In this document: positions 32,530 to 43,251 of the stretch, one piece after another
Position numbering within the stretch: the first letter of the stretch is position 1
Layout of the letters: each line of letters opens with the position of its first letter
Assembly (NCBI RefSeq): GCF_002807685.1
Contig: NZ_PEAX01000003.1
Coordinates: 496,001-560,000 of the forward strand
Origin: Neoalteromonas flava
Lineage (GTDB): Bacteria > Pseudomonadota > Gammaproteobacteria > Enterobacterales > Alteromonadaceae
Length of the DNA stretch: 64,000 nt
Direction of reading: 5' to 3'
Program-made: the position numbers and the translations under genes
The notes under the pieces: model-generated
The model's input: the letters and a program-made list of their open reading frames with translations, nothing else
Database searches by the model: none
What the model was told of the DNA's origin: nothing

Positions 32530-33810
32530 TTACTTTTTAATTGGCTTGTATTCGCGGCGTGCTTCGCCGGTATATAACTGACGTGGACGACCGATCTTTT
32601 GTCCAGGTTGCGACAACATTTCGTGCCAGTGTGAAATCCAACCCACAGTGCGCGATAGCGCAAAGATACAGGTAAACATGTTGGTTGGAATACCAATTGC
32701 TTTGAGGATGATGCCAGAATAAAAATCCACGTTCGGGAATAATTTCTTCTCAGCGAAATAGTCATCACTCAATGCAATACGTTCAAGTTCCATCGCCACA
32801 TCAAGTAATGGGTCGTTAATTTTCAACTCGCTTAAAACTTCATGGCAGCTTTCACGCATTACCGTAGCGCGAGGGTCATGATTTTTATACACGCGGTGAC
32901 CAAAACCCATTAAACGGAAAGGATCAGACTTATCTTTCGCACGTGCAATAAATTCAGGGATCCGGTCAACGGAGCCAATTTCTTCTAGCATGTTCAAGCA
33001 AGCTTCGTTGGCACCACCGTGAGCAGGACCCCAGAGAGAAGCAACGCCAGCAGCGATACATGCGTAAGGGTTAGCACCAGATGAACCCGCTAAACGTACC
33101 GTTGATGTAGAGGCGTTTTGTTCGTGATCGGCGTGTAGAATGAAGATGCGGTCCATAGCACGTTCAACCGCTGGAGAAATTTGATAATCTTCAGCCGGCA
33201 CAGAGAACATCATATTCAGGAAGTTAGCGGCGTAGCTTAAATCATTGCGCGGATATACAAATGGCTGACCGATGTTGTACTTGTAGCACATTGCCACTAG
33301 GGTAGGCATCTTTGCGATCAAACGATGTGCACTGCGTACACGCTGTTCGGCATTATTTACATCTAAATCGCTGTGATAGAAAGATGACATTGCCCCAACA
33401 GTACCGCATAGCATTGCCATAGGATGGGCATCGTTGCGGAAACCATGGAAAAACATATTAATCTGTTCGTGTACCATGGTATGGCGAGTAATCGTTTCTT
33501 TAAATTCTTGATACTGCTCAGATGTTGGTGCATCACCGTGCAACAGCATGTAGCAAACCTCAAGATAATCGGCATCTCTGGCCAACGATTCAATATCAAA
33601 CCCGCGGTGCAACAATTCACCTTTGGCGCCATCGATATAAGTGATCGAAGATTCGCACGATCCGGTAGCCATGAAGCCAGGGTCGAAGGTGAAATATCCA
33701 TGCGCACCCAAGGCTCGAATGTCAATTACATCGTGACCTGCAGTTCCGCTTAATATAGGTAATTCAATTTCTTTGTCACCGGCTTTTAGAATGGCTTTTT
33801 GGTCGGCCAT
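32530..33810 (-). CDS. gltA: Citrate synthase (type II)
   Basis: Condenses acetyl-CoA and oxaloacetate to citrate, the entry step of the TCA cycle. At 426 residues it is the hexameric NADH-sensitive type of gammaproteobacteria (427 in E. coli). The active-site regions [20 protein letters not shown] and [15 protein letters not shown] carry the two catalytic histidines, and the Asp of the third motif lies in [10 protein letters not shown]. It is divergent from sdhC across about 400 bases. A good promoter lies upstream on this strand and a strong terminator follows. Confidence 0.97.
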   Translation of the reverse strand: MADQKAILKAGDKEIELPILSGTAGHDVIDIRALGAHGYFTFDPGFMATGSCESSITYIDGAKGELLHRGFDIESLARDADYLEVCYMLLHGDAPTSEQYQEFKETITRHTMVHEQINMFFHGFRNDAHPMAMLCGTVGAMSSFYHSDLDVNNAEQRVRSAHRLIAKMPTLVAMCYKYNIGQPFVYPRNDLSYAANFLNMMFSVPAEDYQISPAVERAMDRIFILHADHEQNASTSTVRLAGSSGANPYACIAAGVASLWGPAHGGANEACLNMLEEIGSVDRIPEFIARAKDKSDPFRLMGFGHRVYKNHDPRATVMRESCHEVLSELKINDPLLDVAMELERIALSDDYFAEKKLFPNVDFYSGIILKAIGIPTNMFTCIFALSRTVGWISHWHEMLSQPGQKIGRPRQLYTGEARREYKPIKK

Positions 33811-34217
33811 AAATGCTCTCCTCAGACTGGTTCGTTTGGTCGCTGTGAAACGCGTTTTTGCGCGAAGCGACTGGAAAAGTGGCGCTATTTGTACTGATAA
33901 AGTGGCAATAAGTCAATTTTAATGCGTATTTGCTCAATAAATATTCTAGATTGTTGAGGGTTATATTCCAGTCCCAAATAGCAGTTGCCAGATGTTTACG
34001 ACTAAAGTCTTAAAATAGAACAAAAAATTGTATTTATAGTGGCTGCTGGATATACTCTTTGGGTCTTTGATTCACAGCATAAATAGTCTGTGAACCAAGT
34101 GTCACAAAATTCACAAACAGTTAACATCTCAGCGGATGAGGCTTTTAACTATTATAACCAAACACGCAGTGGGACACCGTCGCCGTGTTGATTACAGACC
34201 TTACGGGCAAAAATATT
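33811..34217. promoter_or_regulatory. Divergent gltA/sdhC control region
   Basis: About 400 AT-rich bases without an ORF separate gltA from sdhC, as in E. coli. It holds the gltA promoter (separate entry) and must hold the sdh promoter, for which TATTAT at 34150-34155 is a possible -10. A TGTGA/TCACA inverted repeat at 34089-34106 resembles a CRP site, but its spacer is 8 instead of 6. I see no clear ArcA-type repeat array. Confidence 0.55.
33888..33916 (-). promoter_or_regulatory. gltA: gltA promoter
   Basis: On the minus strand, TTGACT (33911-33916) and TACAAA (33888-33893) are separated by exactly 17 bases and followed by TAGCGCC. The start of transcription would be near 33880, leaving a leader of about 70 bases before the gltA ATG at 33810. 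Confidence 0.65.
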
Positions 34218-34592
34218 GTGAAAAAGCAACGACCAGTAAATTTAGATCTTAATACAATTAAATTTCCGCCGTCCGCTATCACCTCAATTCTGCATAGAGT
34301 GACAGGGGTAGCTATGTTTTTTGCGTTATTGTTTGTCATTTGGGCTTGGGCCGTTTCTTTAGGCTCAGCTGAAGACTTCAATTACGTACAATCTCTTCTT
34401 GATGGGGTATTCGGTAAGATTATCGCTATCGGCACATTGTCAGCTTTGACTTACCACATTCTGGGTGGTATTCGCCACGGCATCATGGACTTGGGCTATT
34501 GGGAAGAACTTGAATCAGGTAACACCAGCGCTAAAGTAACGATTGGTTTATGGGTAGTGCTTACTGTGGTTATGGGAGTTGTATTATGGTAA
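34218..34592 (+). CDS. sdhC: Succinate dehydrogenase cytochrome b556 subunit
   Basis: Membrane anchor subunit of succinate:quinone oxidoreductase (complex II), holding part of the haem and quinone site. I chose the GTG at 34218, because KKQRPVNLDLNTIKFPPSAITSILHRVTG aligns with the known N-terminus of SdhC. The in-frame TTG at 34185 would add 11 residues without a family counterpart. Three helices follow (about residues 25-45, 60-80, 100-120). The quinone-site Ser and Arg are in SILHRVTG, and the haem histidine in LTYHILGGIRHG. The stop overlaps sdhD by 7 bases. Confidence 0.92.
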   Translation: MKKQRPVNLDLNTIKFPPSAITSILHRVTGVAMFFALLFVIWAWAVSLGSAEDFNYVQSLLDGVFGKIIAIGTLSALTYHILGGIRHGIMDLGYWEELESGNTSAKVTIGLWVVLTVVMGVVLW

Positions 34593-34933
34593 CAAACCAA
34601 GCGTCGATTAAACGTAATGGTGTACAGGACTACGTGTCATTACGTGCCACTGCAATAATTATTGCGCTCTACAGTTTTTATCTGGCGTGGTTTTTTATTA
34701 CCACGGACTCAATTACTTATGCTGTGTGGACTGGCTTTTTCTCAAGCATTTTTATGAAGGTTTTCACGCTAGCAGCGTTGGTATCGATCATGATCCATGT
34801 GCGTATTGGGCTATGGCAAGTGTTGACTGACTACATTAAACCAGCTGGATTACGCGCCTTTTTGCAGTATTTGCTAAACCTTATTGCCTTCGCATACGTA
34901 GCTGTTGGCGTATTTGTTTTGTGGGGAGTGTAG
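34586..34933 (+). CDS. sdhD: Succinate dehydrogenase hydrophobic membrane anchor subunit
   Basis: Second membrane anchor of complex II. The ATG at 34586 has GGGAG 7 bases upstream and yields 115 residues, the same as E. coli SdhD. An upstream in-frame ATG at 34550 lies inside sdhC and is unlikely. The sequence has the conserved [22 protein letters not shown] and [16 protein letters not shown], with three membrane helices, the haem-ligand region in MIHVRIG, and the usual Asp-Tyr pair. It overlaps sdhC by 7 bases, and sdhA starts one base after its stop. Confidence 0.93.
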   Translation: MVTNQASIKRNGVQDYVSLRATAIIIALYSFYLAWFFITTDSITYAVWTGFFSSIFMKVFTLAALVSIMIHVRIGLWQVLTDYIKPAGLRAFLQYLLNLIAFAYVAVGVFVLWGV

Positions 34934-34934
34934 T

Positions 34935-36707
34935 ATGAGTATAGCAATTCACGAATACGATGCGGTTGTCATCGGTGCCGGTGGCGCGGGTATGCGCGCG
35001 GCATTACAAATTTCACAAAGTGGCAAGTCGTGCGCTTTGTTGTCAAAAGTTTTCCCTACACGCTCACACACGGTATCAGCACAAGGCGGTATCACCGTGG
35101 CGCTAGGAAATTCCCACGAAGATAACTGGGAATGGCACATGTACGATACAGTTAAAGGATCTGATTACATCGGTGATCAGGAAGCCATTGAATACATGTG
35201 TAAAACAGGACCTGAAGCCATTATTGAAATGGAAAACATGGGGCTACCGTTTTCTCGTTTTGAAAATGGTAAGGTTTATCAGCGTCCATTCGGCGGGCAA
35301 TCAAAGAATTTCGGTGGTGAGCAAGCAGCGCGCACAGCGGCAGCAGCTGACCGTACCGGCCACGCATTGTTACACCTGTTGTACCAACAAAACGTTAAAA
35401 ACAAGACTAAGGTCTTTAGCGAGTGGTACGCATTAGATTTGGTTAAAAACCAAGACGGAGACGTTGTCGGTTGTACTGCAATCGATATCGAAACTGGTGA
35501 GGTCGTATACTTCAAGAGCAAAGCAGTTGTGCTGGCAACCGGTGGTGCAGGGCGTATTTATGCTTCAACCACTAACGCCCATATCAATACTGGCGATGGC
35601 GTAGGCATGGCTCTACGTGCAGGTGCACCAGTGCAAGATATGGAAATGTGGCAGTTTCACCCAACCGGTATCGCCGGTGCTGGAACCCTGGTGACCGAAG
35701 GTTGTCGCGGTGAAGGTGGTTATCTTCTCAATAAAGATGGCGAACGTTTCATGGAACGTTATGCACCAAATGCGAAGGATTTGGCCGGCCGTGATGTTGT
35801 TGCCCGTTCGATGATGACGGAAATTCGTGAAGGCCGAGGTTGTGAGGGCCCATGGGGTACGCACATTAAACTGAAACTTGACCATTTAGGTAAAGACGTA
35901 CTTGAATCACGCTTACCGGGTATTTTAGAGCTTTCACGTACGTTTGCTCACGTTGATCCGGTTAAAGAGCCAATTCCAGTAATTCCAACCTGTCACTACA
36001 TGATGGGTGGTATTCCAACTAATGTTGACGGACAAGTCATTAAGGTCGACGAAAACGGTAACGAAGCACCAATGAAGGGCTTGTTTGCCTGTGGTGAGAT
36101 CGCTTGTGTTTCTGTACACGGCGCGAACCGTTTGGGCGGTAACAGTTTGCTTGACCTTGTGGTATTCGGCCGTGCAACGGGACTTCACCTTGGTGAAAAG
36201 ATTGACGAGATCGCGCCAACGCGTGACGCGTCAGCGACGGACATCGACGAGGCGCTCGCGCGTTTCAACCGTTGGGAAAATTCCGAGAAAGGCAAGGGCG
36301 AAGACCCGGTTCAAATCAAAAAAGACATGCAACAATGCATGCAGCTTAACTTCTCGGTATTCCGTGAAGGCGATGCAATGGCCGAAGGCCTTAAAGAGTT
36401 ATCTGAAATCCGTGAGCGTCTCAAACACGCCCGCTTGGATGATAAGAGTAGTGACTTCAATACCATGCGTATCGAATGCCTAGAATTAGATAACTTGATG
36501 GAAACTGCGTACAGCACAGCAGTCGCTGCCAACTTCAGAACAGAGAGTCGTGGAGCGCATAGCCGCTTTGACTACCCGGATCGTGATGATGAAAACTGGT
36601 TGTGTCACAGTATTTATTTGCCGGGTTCTGAAACAATGATTAAACGTGACGTGAATATGGCGCCGAAATTGCGTGAAGCATTCCCGCCAAAAGTCCGTTC
36701 GTACTAA
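34935..36707 (+). CDS. sdhA: Succinate dehydrogenase flavoprotein subunit
   Basis: Oxidises succinate to fumarate with covalently bound FAD. The ATG at 34935 (590 residues, 588 in E. coli) has GGGGAG upstream. An in-frame ATG at 34905 lies inside sdhD. The FAD motif [14 protein letters not shown] opens the protein. [16 protein letters not shown] contains the flavin-linking His, and the catalytic Arg and His lie in the fumarate-reductase-like regions ([47 protein letters not shown]). Third gene of sdhCDAB. Confidence 0.97.
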   Translation: MSIAIHEYDAVVIGAGGAGMRAALQISQSGKSCALLSKVFPTRSHTVSAQGGITVALGNSHEDNWEWHMYDTVKGSDYIGDQEAIEYMCKTGPEAIIEMENMGLPFSRFENGKVYQRPFGGQSKNFGGEQAARTAAAADRTGHALLHLLYQQNVKNKTKVFSEWYALDLVKNQDGDVVGCTAIDIETGEVVYFKSKAVVLATGGAGRIYASTTNAHINTGDGVGMALRAGAPVQDMEMWQFHPTGIAGAGTLVTEGCRGEGGYLLNKDGERFMERYAPNAKDLAGRDVVARSMMTEIREGRGCEGPWGTHIKLKLDHLGKDVLESRLPGILELSRTFAHVDPVKEPIPVIPTCHYMMGGIPTNVDGQVIKVDENGNEAPMKGLFACGEIACVSVHGANRLGGNSLLDLVVFGRATGLHLGEKIDEIAPTRDASATDIDEALARFNRWENSEKGKGEDPVQIKKDMQQCMQLNFSVFREGDAMAEGLKELSEIRERLKHARLDDKSSDFNTMRIECLELDNLMETAYSTAVAANFRTESRGAHSRFDYPDRDDENWLCHSIYLPGSETMIKRDVNMAPKLREAFPPKVRSY

Positions 36708-36722
36708 TTTGGAGTGACTTAA

Positions 36723-37433
36723 ATGCAATTAACTTTTTCTGTATATCGTTATAATCCAGACGTTGACGATGCACCTCGCATGCAAGACTACTCACTGGAT
36801 GTTGAAGAAGGTCAGGATATGATGGTTCTTGATGCGCTAATTGCGTTAAAAGAACAAGATCCGACATTGTCGTTCCGTCGCTCATGCCGCGAAGGTGTGT
36901 GTGGGTCTGATGGAATGAATATGAACGGTAAGAATGGTTTGGCCTGTATCACCCCGCTTTCTGCGTTAGGTAAAGGCAAAATAACTGTACGTCCGCTGCC
37001 AGGTTTGCCTGTAGTTCGTGACTTGGTGGTTGATATGACGCAGTTCTATACCCAATATGAAAAGATCAAGCCATTCTTGATCAACGAAGGTAAGAAGCCG
37101 CCTGCGCGTGAACATCTGCAGTCTCCAGAAGAGCGTGCCAAGTTAGACGGGTTGTATGAGTGTATCCTGTGCGCCTGTTGTTCGACGTCATGTCCTTCAT
37201 TCTGGTGGAACCCTGACAAGTTCATTGGTCCAGCAGGTCTGTTGCATGCTTATCGGTTCTTGATTGATAGTCGTGATACTGCAACTGAAGAACGTTTGAA
37301 TGATTTAGACGACGCATTCAGTGTTTTCCGTTGTCACGGCATTATGAACTGCGTTAGTGTGTGTCCTAAAGGACTCAACCCAACTAAAGCCATTGGACAT
37401 ATAAAGTCGATGTTGCTACAGCGGGCTGTTTAG
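36723..37433 (+). CDS. sdhB: Succinate dehydrogenase iron-sulfur subunit
   Basis: Carries electrons from FAD to quinone through three iron-sulfur clusters. The 236 residues (238 in E. coli) contain the 2Fe-2S ligands in SCREGVCGSDGMNMNGKNGLAC. They also contain the 4Fe-4S and 3Fe-4S ligands in CILCACCSTSCPSFWWN, CHGIMNCVSVCPKGLNP. All expected cysteines are present. A GGAGTG ribosome site precedes the ATG. A clear terminator follows at 37482, so sdhCDAB is separated from sucAB, unlike in E. coli where some read-through links the operons. Confidence 0.97.
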   Translation: MQLTFSVYRYNPDVDDAPRMQDYSLDVEEGQDMMVLDALIALKEQDPTLSFRRSCREGVCGSDGMNMNGKNGLACITPLSALGKGKITVRPLPGLPVVRDLVVDMTQFYTQYEKIKPFLINEGKKPPAREHLQSPEERAKLDGLYECILCACCSTSCPSFWWNPDKFIGPAGLLHAYRFLIDSRDTATEERLNDLDDAFSVFRCHGIMNCVSVCPKGLNPTKAIGHIKSMLLQRAV

Positions 37434-37481
37434 TAAGACTTTCTGACACACTGTAGTGACAGATTGCTTTGATATTAAATG

Positions 37482-37509
37482 GCCATCCATACGGATGGCT
37501 ATTTTGTTT
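37482..37509 (+). terminator. Terminator of sdhCDAB
   Basis: Perfect 7-base arms GCCATCC (37482-37488) and GGATGGC (37493-37499) with a 4-base loop, followed by TATTTTGTTT. It lies 48 bases after the sdhB stop and before the sucA promoter. Confidence 0.8.
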
Positions 37510-37544
37510 AAAAAAAGTGAAGGCCGGTTATCTTCGGCCATTCA

Positions 37545-37558
37545 TTGACTATAATACG
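37545..37558 (+). promoter_or_regulatory. sucA: sucA promoter (-10 region)
   Basis: TTGACTATAATACG includes a perfect TATAAT at 37550-37555, about 42 bases before the sucA ATG. The same 14 bases occur before sucC at 42007. At 17-base spacing the -35 is poor (GTTATC), so the promoter may depend on an activator or on the bases just upstream of the -10. Confidence 0.6.
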
Positions 37559-37597
37559 TTTAGATTACAGGTTCTTAACGAAAGGTAAGGCATAACA

Positions 37598-40417
37598 ATG
37601 CAAGAAAGCGTAATGCAAGCGTGGTGGGATTCTTCTCACTTTGCTGGAGGCAATACCGCGTACGTTGAAGAGATGTACGAAGCCTACCTGGATGACCCCA
37701 ATAGTGTTTCTGATGAGTGGAAACAGCTGTTCGACGGGTTACCCAAAGTAGATGGCGTTGAAATAGACGTCAGTCACAGTCAAATCCGTGAACAATTTAA
37801 ATCGCTAGCGGCCTTAGGCCCAGCGGGTAAAGTTGCCGCGGCTCCTGTTGCAAGTTCTGGCGGCGATGAAAAACAAGTGCGAGTTCTGCAATTGATCAAT
37901 GCGTATCGATTCAGAGGGCATCAGCATGCCAATCTTGACCCATTGTCATTATGGAAACAGCCTCGGGTGCGAGATCTTGAGCTGTCGCATCATGGATTAA
38001 CGGAAGCCGACTTCGATACTGTCTTTAATGTTGGTTCTTTTGCTATAGGTAAAGAGTCGATGAGTTTAGGGGAGCTGTTTAAGTCCCTTAACCGCACATA
38101 CTGCGGCTCCATCGGCGCTGAGTATATGCATATTACCGATACTGAGCAAAAGCGTTGGTTACAGCAGAAAATAGAATCTGTACAAGCTAAACCAGAAATT
38201 AGCCGTGAGCAAAAGATCGGTATTCTGAAAGGCTTGGTTGCTGCCGATGGTATGGAAAAATATCTTGGTGCCAAGTTCCCGGGCGCAAAGCGCTTTTCAT
38301 TGGAAGGTGGTGATAGCCTGATTCCTATGTTGAAGGGATTGATCACCGAAGCCGGAGCATCTGGTACGAAAGAAGTAGTCATTGGTATGGCTCACCGTGG
38401 TCGCTTGAATGTGCTGGTTAATGTTCTGGGCAAGAACCCTTCGGTGTTGTTCGATGAATTTTCGGGTAAACACGACGATTCTCTCGGCGCAGGTGATGTT
38501 AAATATCATGCCGGTTTCTCTTCTGATTTCGCAACACCGGGTGGCAATGTCCATTTAGCACTCGCATTTAACCCTTCGCATTTGGAAATTGTTAATCCAG
38601 TGGTTATGGGGTCCGTGCGCGCGCGTCTGGAACGTCGGGGAAGCACTGACGGTTCAGCTGTTTTGCCAGTTACTATCCATGGTGACTCTGCAATTGCTGG
38701 GCAAGGGGTTGTGCAAGAAACCTTTAACATGTCGCAAACCCGTGGTTTCGCAGTGGGTGGTACCGTTCGTATTGTGGTCAATAACCAAGTTGGATTTACT
38801 ACATCGAAAACGGAAGATACTCGCTCAACGCAGTACTGTACGGATATCGCGAAGATGGTGCAGGCACCTATTTTTCACGTTAATTCAGACGATCCAGAAG
38901 CCGTACTGTTTGTTACCAAGTTAGCCTTGGAATATCGCAATAAATTTAAACGAGATGTGATGATTGATCTCGTTTGTTATCGCCGTCATGGTCATAATGA
39001 AGCGGACGAGCCGAATGCCACACAACCGTTGATGTATCAAAAAATCAAGAAGCATCCGGTACCGCGCCAGATCTATGCGGATCAGCTCACAGCAGAAGGC
39101 AGTGTTAAAGAGCACGAAGTCGAAAAACTTATCGACGAATATCGTGCAGCTTTGGATCACGGCGCCTGTGTGGTTGAAGAATGGCGTCCGATGACAGAGC
39201 ATTCAGTGGATTGGCGACCTTATTTAGGTCACGACTGGACGGTTCCTTACGACAAGGAAATCAGTAAGAGCAAGCTGATGGAATTGGCTGAACGGTTGGT
39301 TGCCGTGCCTGATGACGTGAAATTGCAGTCGCGGGTTAATAAATTGTATCAAGATCGTGCGCTTATGGCCGCAGGTGAAAAGCCGCTCGATTGGGGGATG
39401 GCAGAAAATTTAGCCTATGCTTCGATTGTAGATATGGGCACTGATATACGCATTACCGGCCAAGATTCTGGTCGAGGAACGTTCTTCCATCGCCATGCAG
39501 TACTGCACAATCAGAAAGATGCGTCGACCTATATGCCATTGAAGAACATTCGTGATGGACAAGGGAAGATCGACATTTATGATTCGGTACTGTCTGAAGA
39601 GGCCGTGATGGCCTTTGAGTATGGTTATGCAACAGCAGAACCGGCATGTCTGACGATATGGGAAGCTCAGTTTGGTGATTTTGCCAATGGCGCCCAGGTC
39701 GTATTCGATCAGTTCTTGTCATCCGGTGAAGCGAAATGGGGCAGGTTGTGCGGTTTAACTGTCCTGTTGCCACATGGTTATGAAGGACAGGGACCTGAGC
39801 ATAGTTCAGCTCGTCTTGAACGGTTCCTGCAATTGTGTGCAGACCATAACTGGCAAGTTTGCATTCCGTCGACGCCAGCGCAAGTATTTAATATGTTGCG
39901 TCGTCAAGCAATTCGACCAATGCGTAAGCCATTGATTGTAATGTCGCCAAAATCATTGTTGCGTCACCCACAAGCTATTTCTTCTCTTGAAGAATTGAGC
40001 GATGGCATCTTCCATAATGTCATTGGTGAGATTGATGACATCGACGCGAAGAAAGTCAAGCGTGTGGTGATGTGCTCAGGCAAGGTTTATTATGACCTAC
40101 TTGACCAACGTCGCAAGAATGAACAAACGGACGTTGCCATCGTTCGCTTAGAACAACTTTACCCATTCCCGGCTGAAGAGTGTGCAGAAGTACTTGCAGA
40201 CTTTAAACATGTTAAAGACTGGGTATGGTGCCAGGAAGAGCCACAGAACCAAGGTGCATGGTATAGTAGCCAACATCATTTCTGGCAGGCGATCCCTGAT
40301 GGTGCAAAATTACGTTATGCCGGTCGTGAGGCGTCTGCGTCTCCAGCGGTAGGTTATGTTTCAGTTCACAACCAACAACAAAAAGCCTTGGTTGATGACG
40401 CTCTTACAATTAAGTAA
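37598..40417 (+). CDS. sucA: 2-oxoglutarate dehydrogenase E1 component
   Basis: Thiamine-diphosphate enzyme that decarboxylates 2-oxoglutarate and transfers the succinyl group to the lipoyl arm of SucB. The 939 residues (933 in E. coli) show the N-terminal SucB-docking helix ([29 protein letters not shown]), [17 protein letters not shown] and [19 protein letters not shown] in the ThDP-binding half, and the transketolase-like half with [13 protein letters not shown] and [22 protein letters not shown]. Two histidines of the active site are in these motifs. sucB starts 11 bases downstream. There is no lpd gene after sucB, so E3 must be encoded elsewhere. Confidence 0.97.
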   Translation: MQESVMQAWWDSSHFAGGNTAYVEEMYEAYLDDPNSVSDEWKQLFDGLPKVDGVEIDVSHSQIREQFKSLAALGPAGKVAAAPVASSGGDEKQVRVLQLINAYRFRGHQHANLDPLSLWKQPRVRDLELSHHGLTEADFDTVFNVGSFAIGKESMSLGELFKSLNRTYCGSIGAEYMHITDTEQKRWLQQKIESVQAKPEISREQKIGILKGLVAADGMEKYLGAKFPGAKRFSLEGGDSLIPMLKGLITEAGASGTKEVVIGMAHRGRLNVLVNVLGKNPSVLFDEFSGKHDDSLGAGDVKYHAGFSSDFATPGGNVHLALAFNPSHLEIVNPVVMGSVRARLERRGSTDGSAVLPVTIHGDSAIAGQGVVQETFNMSQTRGFAVGGTVRIVVNNQVGFTTSKTEDTRSTQYCTDIAKMVQAPIFHVNSDDPEAVLFVTKLALEYRNKFKRDVMIDLVCYRRHGHNEADEPNATQPLMYQKIKKHPVPRQIYADQLTAEGSVKEHEVEKLIDEYRAALDHGACVVEEWRPMTEHSVDWRPYLGHDWTVPYDKEISKSKLMELAERLVAVPDDVKLQSRVNKLYQDRALMAAGEKPLDWGMAENLAYASIVDMGTDIRITGQDSGRGTFFHRHAVLHNQKDASTYMPLKNIRDGQGKIDIYDSVLSEEAVMAFEYGYATAEPACLTIWEAQFGDFANGAQVVFDQFLSSGEAKWGRLCGLTVLLPHGYEGQGPEHSSARLERFLQLCADHNWQVCIPSTPAQVFNMLRRQAIRPMRKPLIVMSPKSLLRHPQAISSLEELSDGIFHNVIGEIDDIDAKKVKRVVMCSGKVYYDLLDQRRKNEQTDVAIVRLEQLYPFPAEECAEVLADFKHVKDWVWCQEEPQNQGAWYSSQHHFWQAIPDGAKLRYAGREASASPAVGYVSVHNQQQKALVDDALTIK

Positions 40418-40428
40418 AGGAACCCCAA

Positions 40429-41937
40429 ATGACAATCGAGATAAAAGTTCCAGTATTACCAGAGTCGGTTGCCGACGCGACGATTGCCACCTGGCACGTA
40501 AAAGCTGGCGAGTCAGTTAAGCGCGACCAGAATTTGGTAGATATTGAAACCGATAAGGTTGTGTTAGAAGTTGTCGCGCCAGAAGACGGCGTCATTGGTG
40601 AAATCCTAAATGAAGAAGGTGCCACTGTTCTCGGCGAGCAAGTGATTGCAAAGCTAGAAAAAGGTGCGGGCGGCGCGGCTAAATCTAGTGCTGATGACTC
40701 AGCTGAGAAAGCCGAAAAGAAAGCCGACGCAGCGCCTTCAGGCGCTGGCAAAGAGGTCGAAATTAAAGTTCCAGTATTACCTGAGTCAGTCGCAGACGCG
40801 ACCGTAGCAACCTGGCACGCAAAAGCGGGCGATACGGTATCGCGTGACCAGAACTTGGTCGATATCGAAACCGACAAAGTGGTGCTAGAAGTTGTTGCAC
40901 CAAATGATGGTGTACTCACGGAAATTTTTGCTGAAGAGGGCGCAACCGTTACCGCTGAAGAAGTTATCGCGAAATTCAGTGAAGGGGCTGCTTCGAGCGG
41001 CAGTAGCAAGTCTGAAGCTCCAGCCTCAGTCGAATCTGATGATAGCGACAGTGATGTACTCAGTCCTTCAGTTCGCCGTTTGCTCGCTGAAAAAGGTATC
41101 GATGCAGCAAAAGTGAAAGGTACCGGTAAAGGCGGTCGTATCACCAAAGAAGATGTTGAACAATATTTGAAATCAGGTGATTCAGCCGCTCCAGCTAAAT
41201 CTGAAACAGCAGCTGCATCGGCAGCACCGATGGGTGAGCGTACAGAGAAGCGCGTACCGATGACTCGATTACGCAAAACGATTGCTAATCGCCTGTTGGA
41301 AGCGAAAAACTCAACTGCAATGTTGACTACGTTTAATGAAGTCAATATGAAGCCAATTATGGACTTGCGCAAACAATATCAGGATAGCTTTGAAAAGCGT
41401 CATGGCATTCGTTTGGGCTTCATGTCGTTTTATGTCAAGGCGGTTACCGAAGCACTTAAGCGCTTCCCTGAAGTTAATGCCTCAATTGATGGTGATGATA
41501 TTGTTTATCATAACTACTTCGATATTTCGATTGCAGTGTCAACGCCGCGCGGCTTGGTAACGCCGGTATTAAAAGATACCGATATGCTAGGTATGGCCGG
41601 TGTTGAAAAGGGCATTAAAGAACTTGCACTTAAAGGCCGTGATGGCAAGTTGTCAATGGCGGAACTACAGGGTGGTAATTTTACTATTACTAACGGTGGT
41701 GTATTCGGGTCATTGATGTCAACGCCTATTATAAATCCTCCGCAAAGTGCAATCTTGGGGATGCATAAAATCCAAGATCGTCCAATGGCGGTGAACGGTA
41801 AAGTAGAAATTCTACCAATGATGTACCTCGCCCTTTCATATGATCACCGTATCATTGATGGGAAGGAGTCGGTTGGATTCTTGGTTACTGTGAAGGAAAT
41901 GTTGGAAGATCCAACACGTCTATTATTGGATGTGTAA
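40429..41937 (+). CDS. sucB: 2-oxoglutarate dehydrogenase E2, with two lipoyl domains
   Basis: Dihydrolipoyl succinyltransferase, the core of the 2-oxoglutarate dehydrogenase complex. It has 502 residues, against about 405 for E. coli SucB, because the lipoyl domain is duplicated: residues 3-76 and 110-183, each with ETDKVVLEV (lipoyl Lys43 and Lys150). A Glu/Lys/Ala-rich linker joins them. The peripheral-subunit-binding domain is at about 208-243 ([18 protein letters not shown]), and the acyltransferase domain from about 270 carries the catalytic HRIIDG (His473, Asp477). Both lysines and the catalytic residues are intact, so both domains are likely used. Confidence 0.96.
   Translation: MTIEIKVPVLPESVADATIATWHVKAGESVKRDQNLVDIETDKVVLEVVAPEDGVIGEILNEEGATVLGEQVIAKLEKGAGGAAKSSADDSAEKAEKKADAAPSGAGKEVEIKVPVLPESVADATVATWHAKAGDTVSRDQNLVDIETDKVVLEVVAPNDGVLTEIFAEEGATVTAEEVIAKFSEGAASSGSSKSEAPASVESDDSDSDVLSPSVRRLLAEKGIDAAKVKGTGKGGRITKEDVEQYLKSGDSAAPAKSETAAASAAPMGERTEKRVPMTRLRKTIANRLLEAKNSTAMLTTFNEVNMKPIMDLRKQYQDSFEKRHGIRLGFMSFYVKAVTEALKRFPEVNASIDGDDIVYHNYFDISIAVSTPRGLVTPVLKDTDMLGMAGVEKGIKELALKGRDGKLSMAELQGGNFTITNGGVFGSLMSTPIINPPQSAILGMHKIQDRPMAVNGKVEILPMMYLALSYDHRIIDGKESVGFLVTVKEMLEDPTRLLLDV
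40435..40656 (+). repeat. Lipoyl domain repeat, copy 1 in sucB
   Basis: Encodes residues 3-76 of SucB, with [16 protein letters not shown] and lipoyl Lys43. It matches copy 2 at 40756-40977 over nearly the whole length at protein level, including long identical runs, at an offset of 107 residues (321 bases). Confidence 0.9.
40756..40977 (+). repeat. Lipoyl domain repeat, copy 2 in sucB
   Basis: Encodes residues 110-183 of SucB, with [16 protein letters not shown] and lipoyl Lys150. It differs from copy 1 mainly in the second half ([17 protein letters not shown] against [17 protein letters not shown]). The 33-residue linker between them is rich in Ala, Lys, Glu and Ser. Confidence 0.9.
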
Positions 41938-41960
41938 GACTTTAGTATAAAACATGACCA

Positions 41961-41992
41961 GACAGGTGATACTTTTTTAGCTATCACCTGTC
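41961..41992 (+). terminator. Stable hairpin between sucB and sucC
   Basis: Perfect 11-base arms GACAGGTGATA (41961-41971) and TATCACCTGTC (41982-41992) around a 10-base loop that contains a T run. No T run follows the stem, so it is not a standard terminator. Its right arm ends 19 bases before the sucC -10 element, where a -35 would sit, so it may also be an operator or an RNA-processing hairpin. Confidence 0.55.
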
Positions 41993-42006
41993 ACATCGCC
42001 CGCAAT

Positions 42007-42020
42007 TTGACTATAATACG
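42007..42020 (+). promoter_or_regulatory. sucC: sucC promoter (-10 region)
   Basis: TTGACTATAATACG is identical to the sucA copy at 37545, with TATAAT at 42012-42017 followed by the GC-rich stretch GGGCGCC. The leader to the sucC ATG at 42085 is about 60 bases. It gives sucCD its own promoter in addition to any transcript from sucAB. Confidence 0.6.
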
Positions 42021-42084
42021 GGCGCCTAAAAAATAGGTCGCGCGAAGCGGCTTTTCTTTTAAATAAAACATCGGATAAAACACC

Positions 42085-43251
42085 ATGAATTTGCATGAAT
42101 ATCAGGGTAAACAATTATTCAGAGAATACGGTTTACCGGTATCTGAAGGGTACGCTGCCGATACACCACAAGGCGCTGTTGAAGCTGCCGACCGTATTGG
42201 TGGATCAGAGTGGGTTGTAAAGTGTCAGGTACATGCTGGCGGTCGCGGTAAAGCCGGCGGCGTAAAACTAGTTAAAACTAAAGACGAGATTCGTGCTTTT
42301 GCAGAGCAGTGGTTAGGAAAGAAATTAGTAACTTTTCAAACTGACGAAAACGGTCAGCCTGTTAGTAAAATTTTGGTGGAATCGTGCACTAATATCGACA
42401 ACGAATTGTATTTAGGTGCAGTTGTTGACCGCACCACACGTCGCGTTGTGTTCATGGCATCTACCGAAGGTGGTGTTGAAATTGAAACGGTTGCTGAAGA
42501 AACGCCTGAGAAGATTTTGAAGGCAGAAATAGATCCAATCGTTGGTCCTCAACCATATCAAGCGCGTGAAATGGCGTTTAAATTGGGTTTGAAGGGCGCA
42601 CAGATTAAACAATTTACGCAAATCTTCTTAGGTCTTGCGAAAATGTTCGAAGAGCTTGACGTAGCACTTATCGAAATCAACCCGCTAGTGATCAAAGACG
42701 ACGGCAACTTGCATTGTCTTGATGCAAAGGTGGGTATCGATAGCAACGCGCTATATCGTCAGCCTAAAGTTAAAGAAATGCACGATCCATCGCAAGAAGA
42801 TGCACGTGAAGCCCATGCAGCTCAGTGGGAGCTGAATTACGTTGCACTAGATGGCAATGTAGGTTGCATGGTTAACGGTGCAGGCCTTGCAATGGGTACT
42901 ATGGACATCGTTAACTTACACGGTGGCCAACCGGCTAACTTCTTGGATGTTGGTGGTGGCGCGACGAAAGAACGTGTTGCTGAGGCATTCAAAATCATCT
43001 TGTCAGATGACAATGTAAAAGCCGTATTGGTAAACATCTTCGGTGGTATCGTACGTTGTGACATGATTGCTGAAGGTATCATTGGCGCAGTGAAAGAAGT
43101 TGGCGTTGAAGTGCCAGTTGTTGTGCGTCTTGAAGGTACAAATGCAGAATTGGGTCGCGAAGTACTTGCGAGCTCAGATCTAGACATCATCGCTGCTGAG
43201 TCGCTAACAGATGCTGCTCAGAAGGTTGTTGCTGCAGCGGAGGGCAAATAA
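42085..43251 (+). CDS. sucC: Succinyl-CoA synthetase beta subunit
   Basis: The nucleotide-binding subunit that, with SucD, makes ATP or GTP from succinyl-CoA. The 388 residues equal the E. coli length. It has the ATP-grasp opening [38 protein letters not shown], the metal-binding IEINPLVIK, and the C-terminal [13 protein letters not shown]. The stop overlaps sucD by one base. The 5' leader contains a GC-rich segment and a weak ribosome site. Confidence 0.97.
   Translation: MNLHEYQGKQLFREYGLPVSEGYAADTPQGAVEAADRIGGSEWVVKCQVHAGGRGKAGGVKLVKTKDEIRAFAEQWLGKKLVTFQTDENGQPVSKILVESCTNIDNELYLGAVVDRTTRRVVFMASTEGGVEIETVAEETPEKILKAEIDPIVGPQPYQAREMAFKLGLKGAQIKQFTQIFLGLAKMFEELDVALIEINPLVIKDDGNLHCLDAKVGIDSNALYRQPKVKEMHDPSQEDAREAHAAQWELNYVALDGNVGCMVNGAGLAMGTMDIVNLHGGQPANFLDVGGGATKERVAEAFKIILSDDNVKAVLVNIFGGIVRCDMIAEGIIGAVKEVGVEVPVVVRLEGTNAELGREVLASSDLDIIAAESLTDAAQKVVAAAEGK

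Noticed and set aside
34089-34106. TGTGA-N8-TCACA as a CRP site before sdhC
   Set aside because: Arms are perfect, but CRP sites need a 6-base spacer. Kept only as a remark on the control region.
40410-41372. 320-residue minus-strand ORF opposite sucB
   Set aside because: It is antisense to the well-conserved lipoyl and linker regions, is Ser/Ala/Thr-rich low-complexity sequence and has no recognisable domain. It results from the codon pattern of the sucB repeats.
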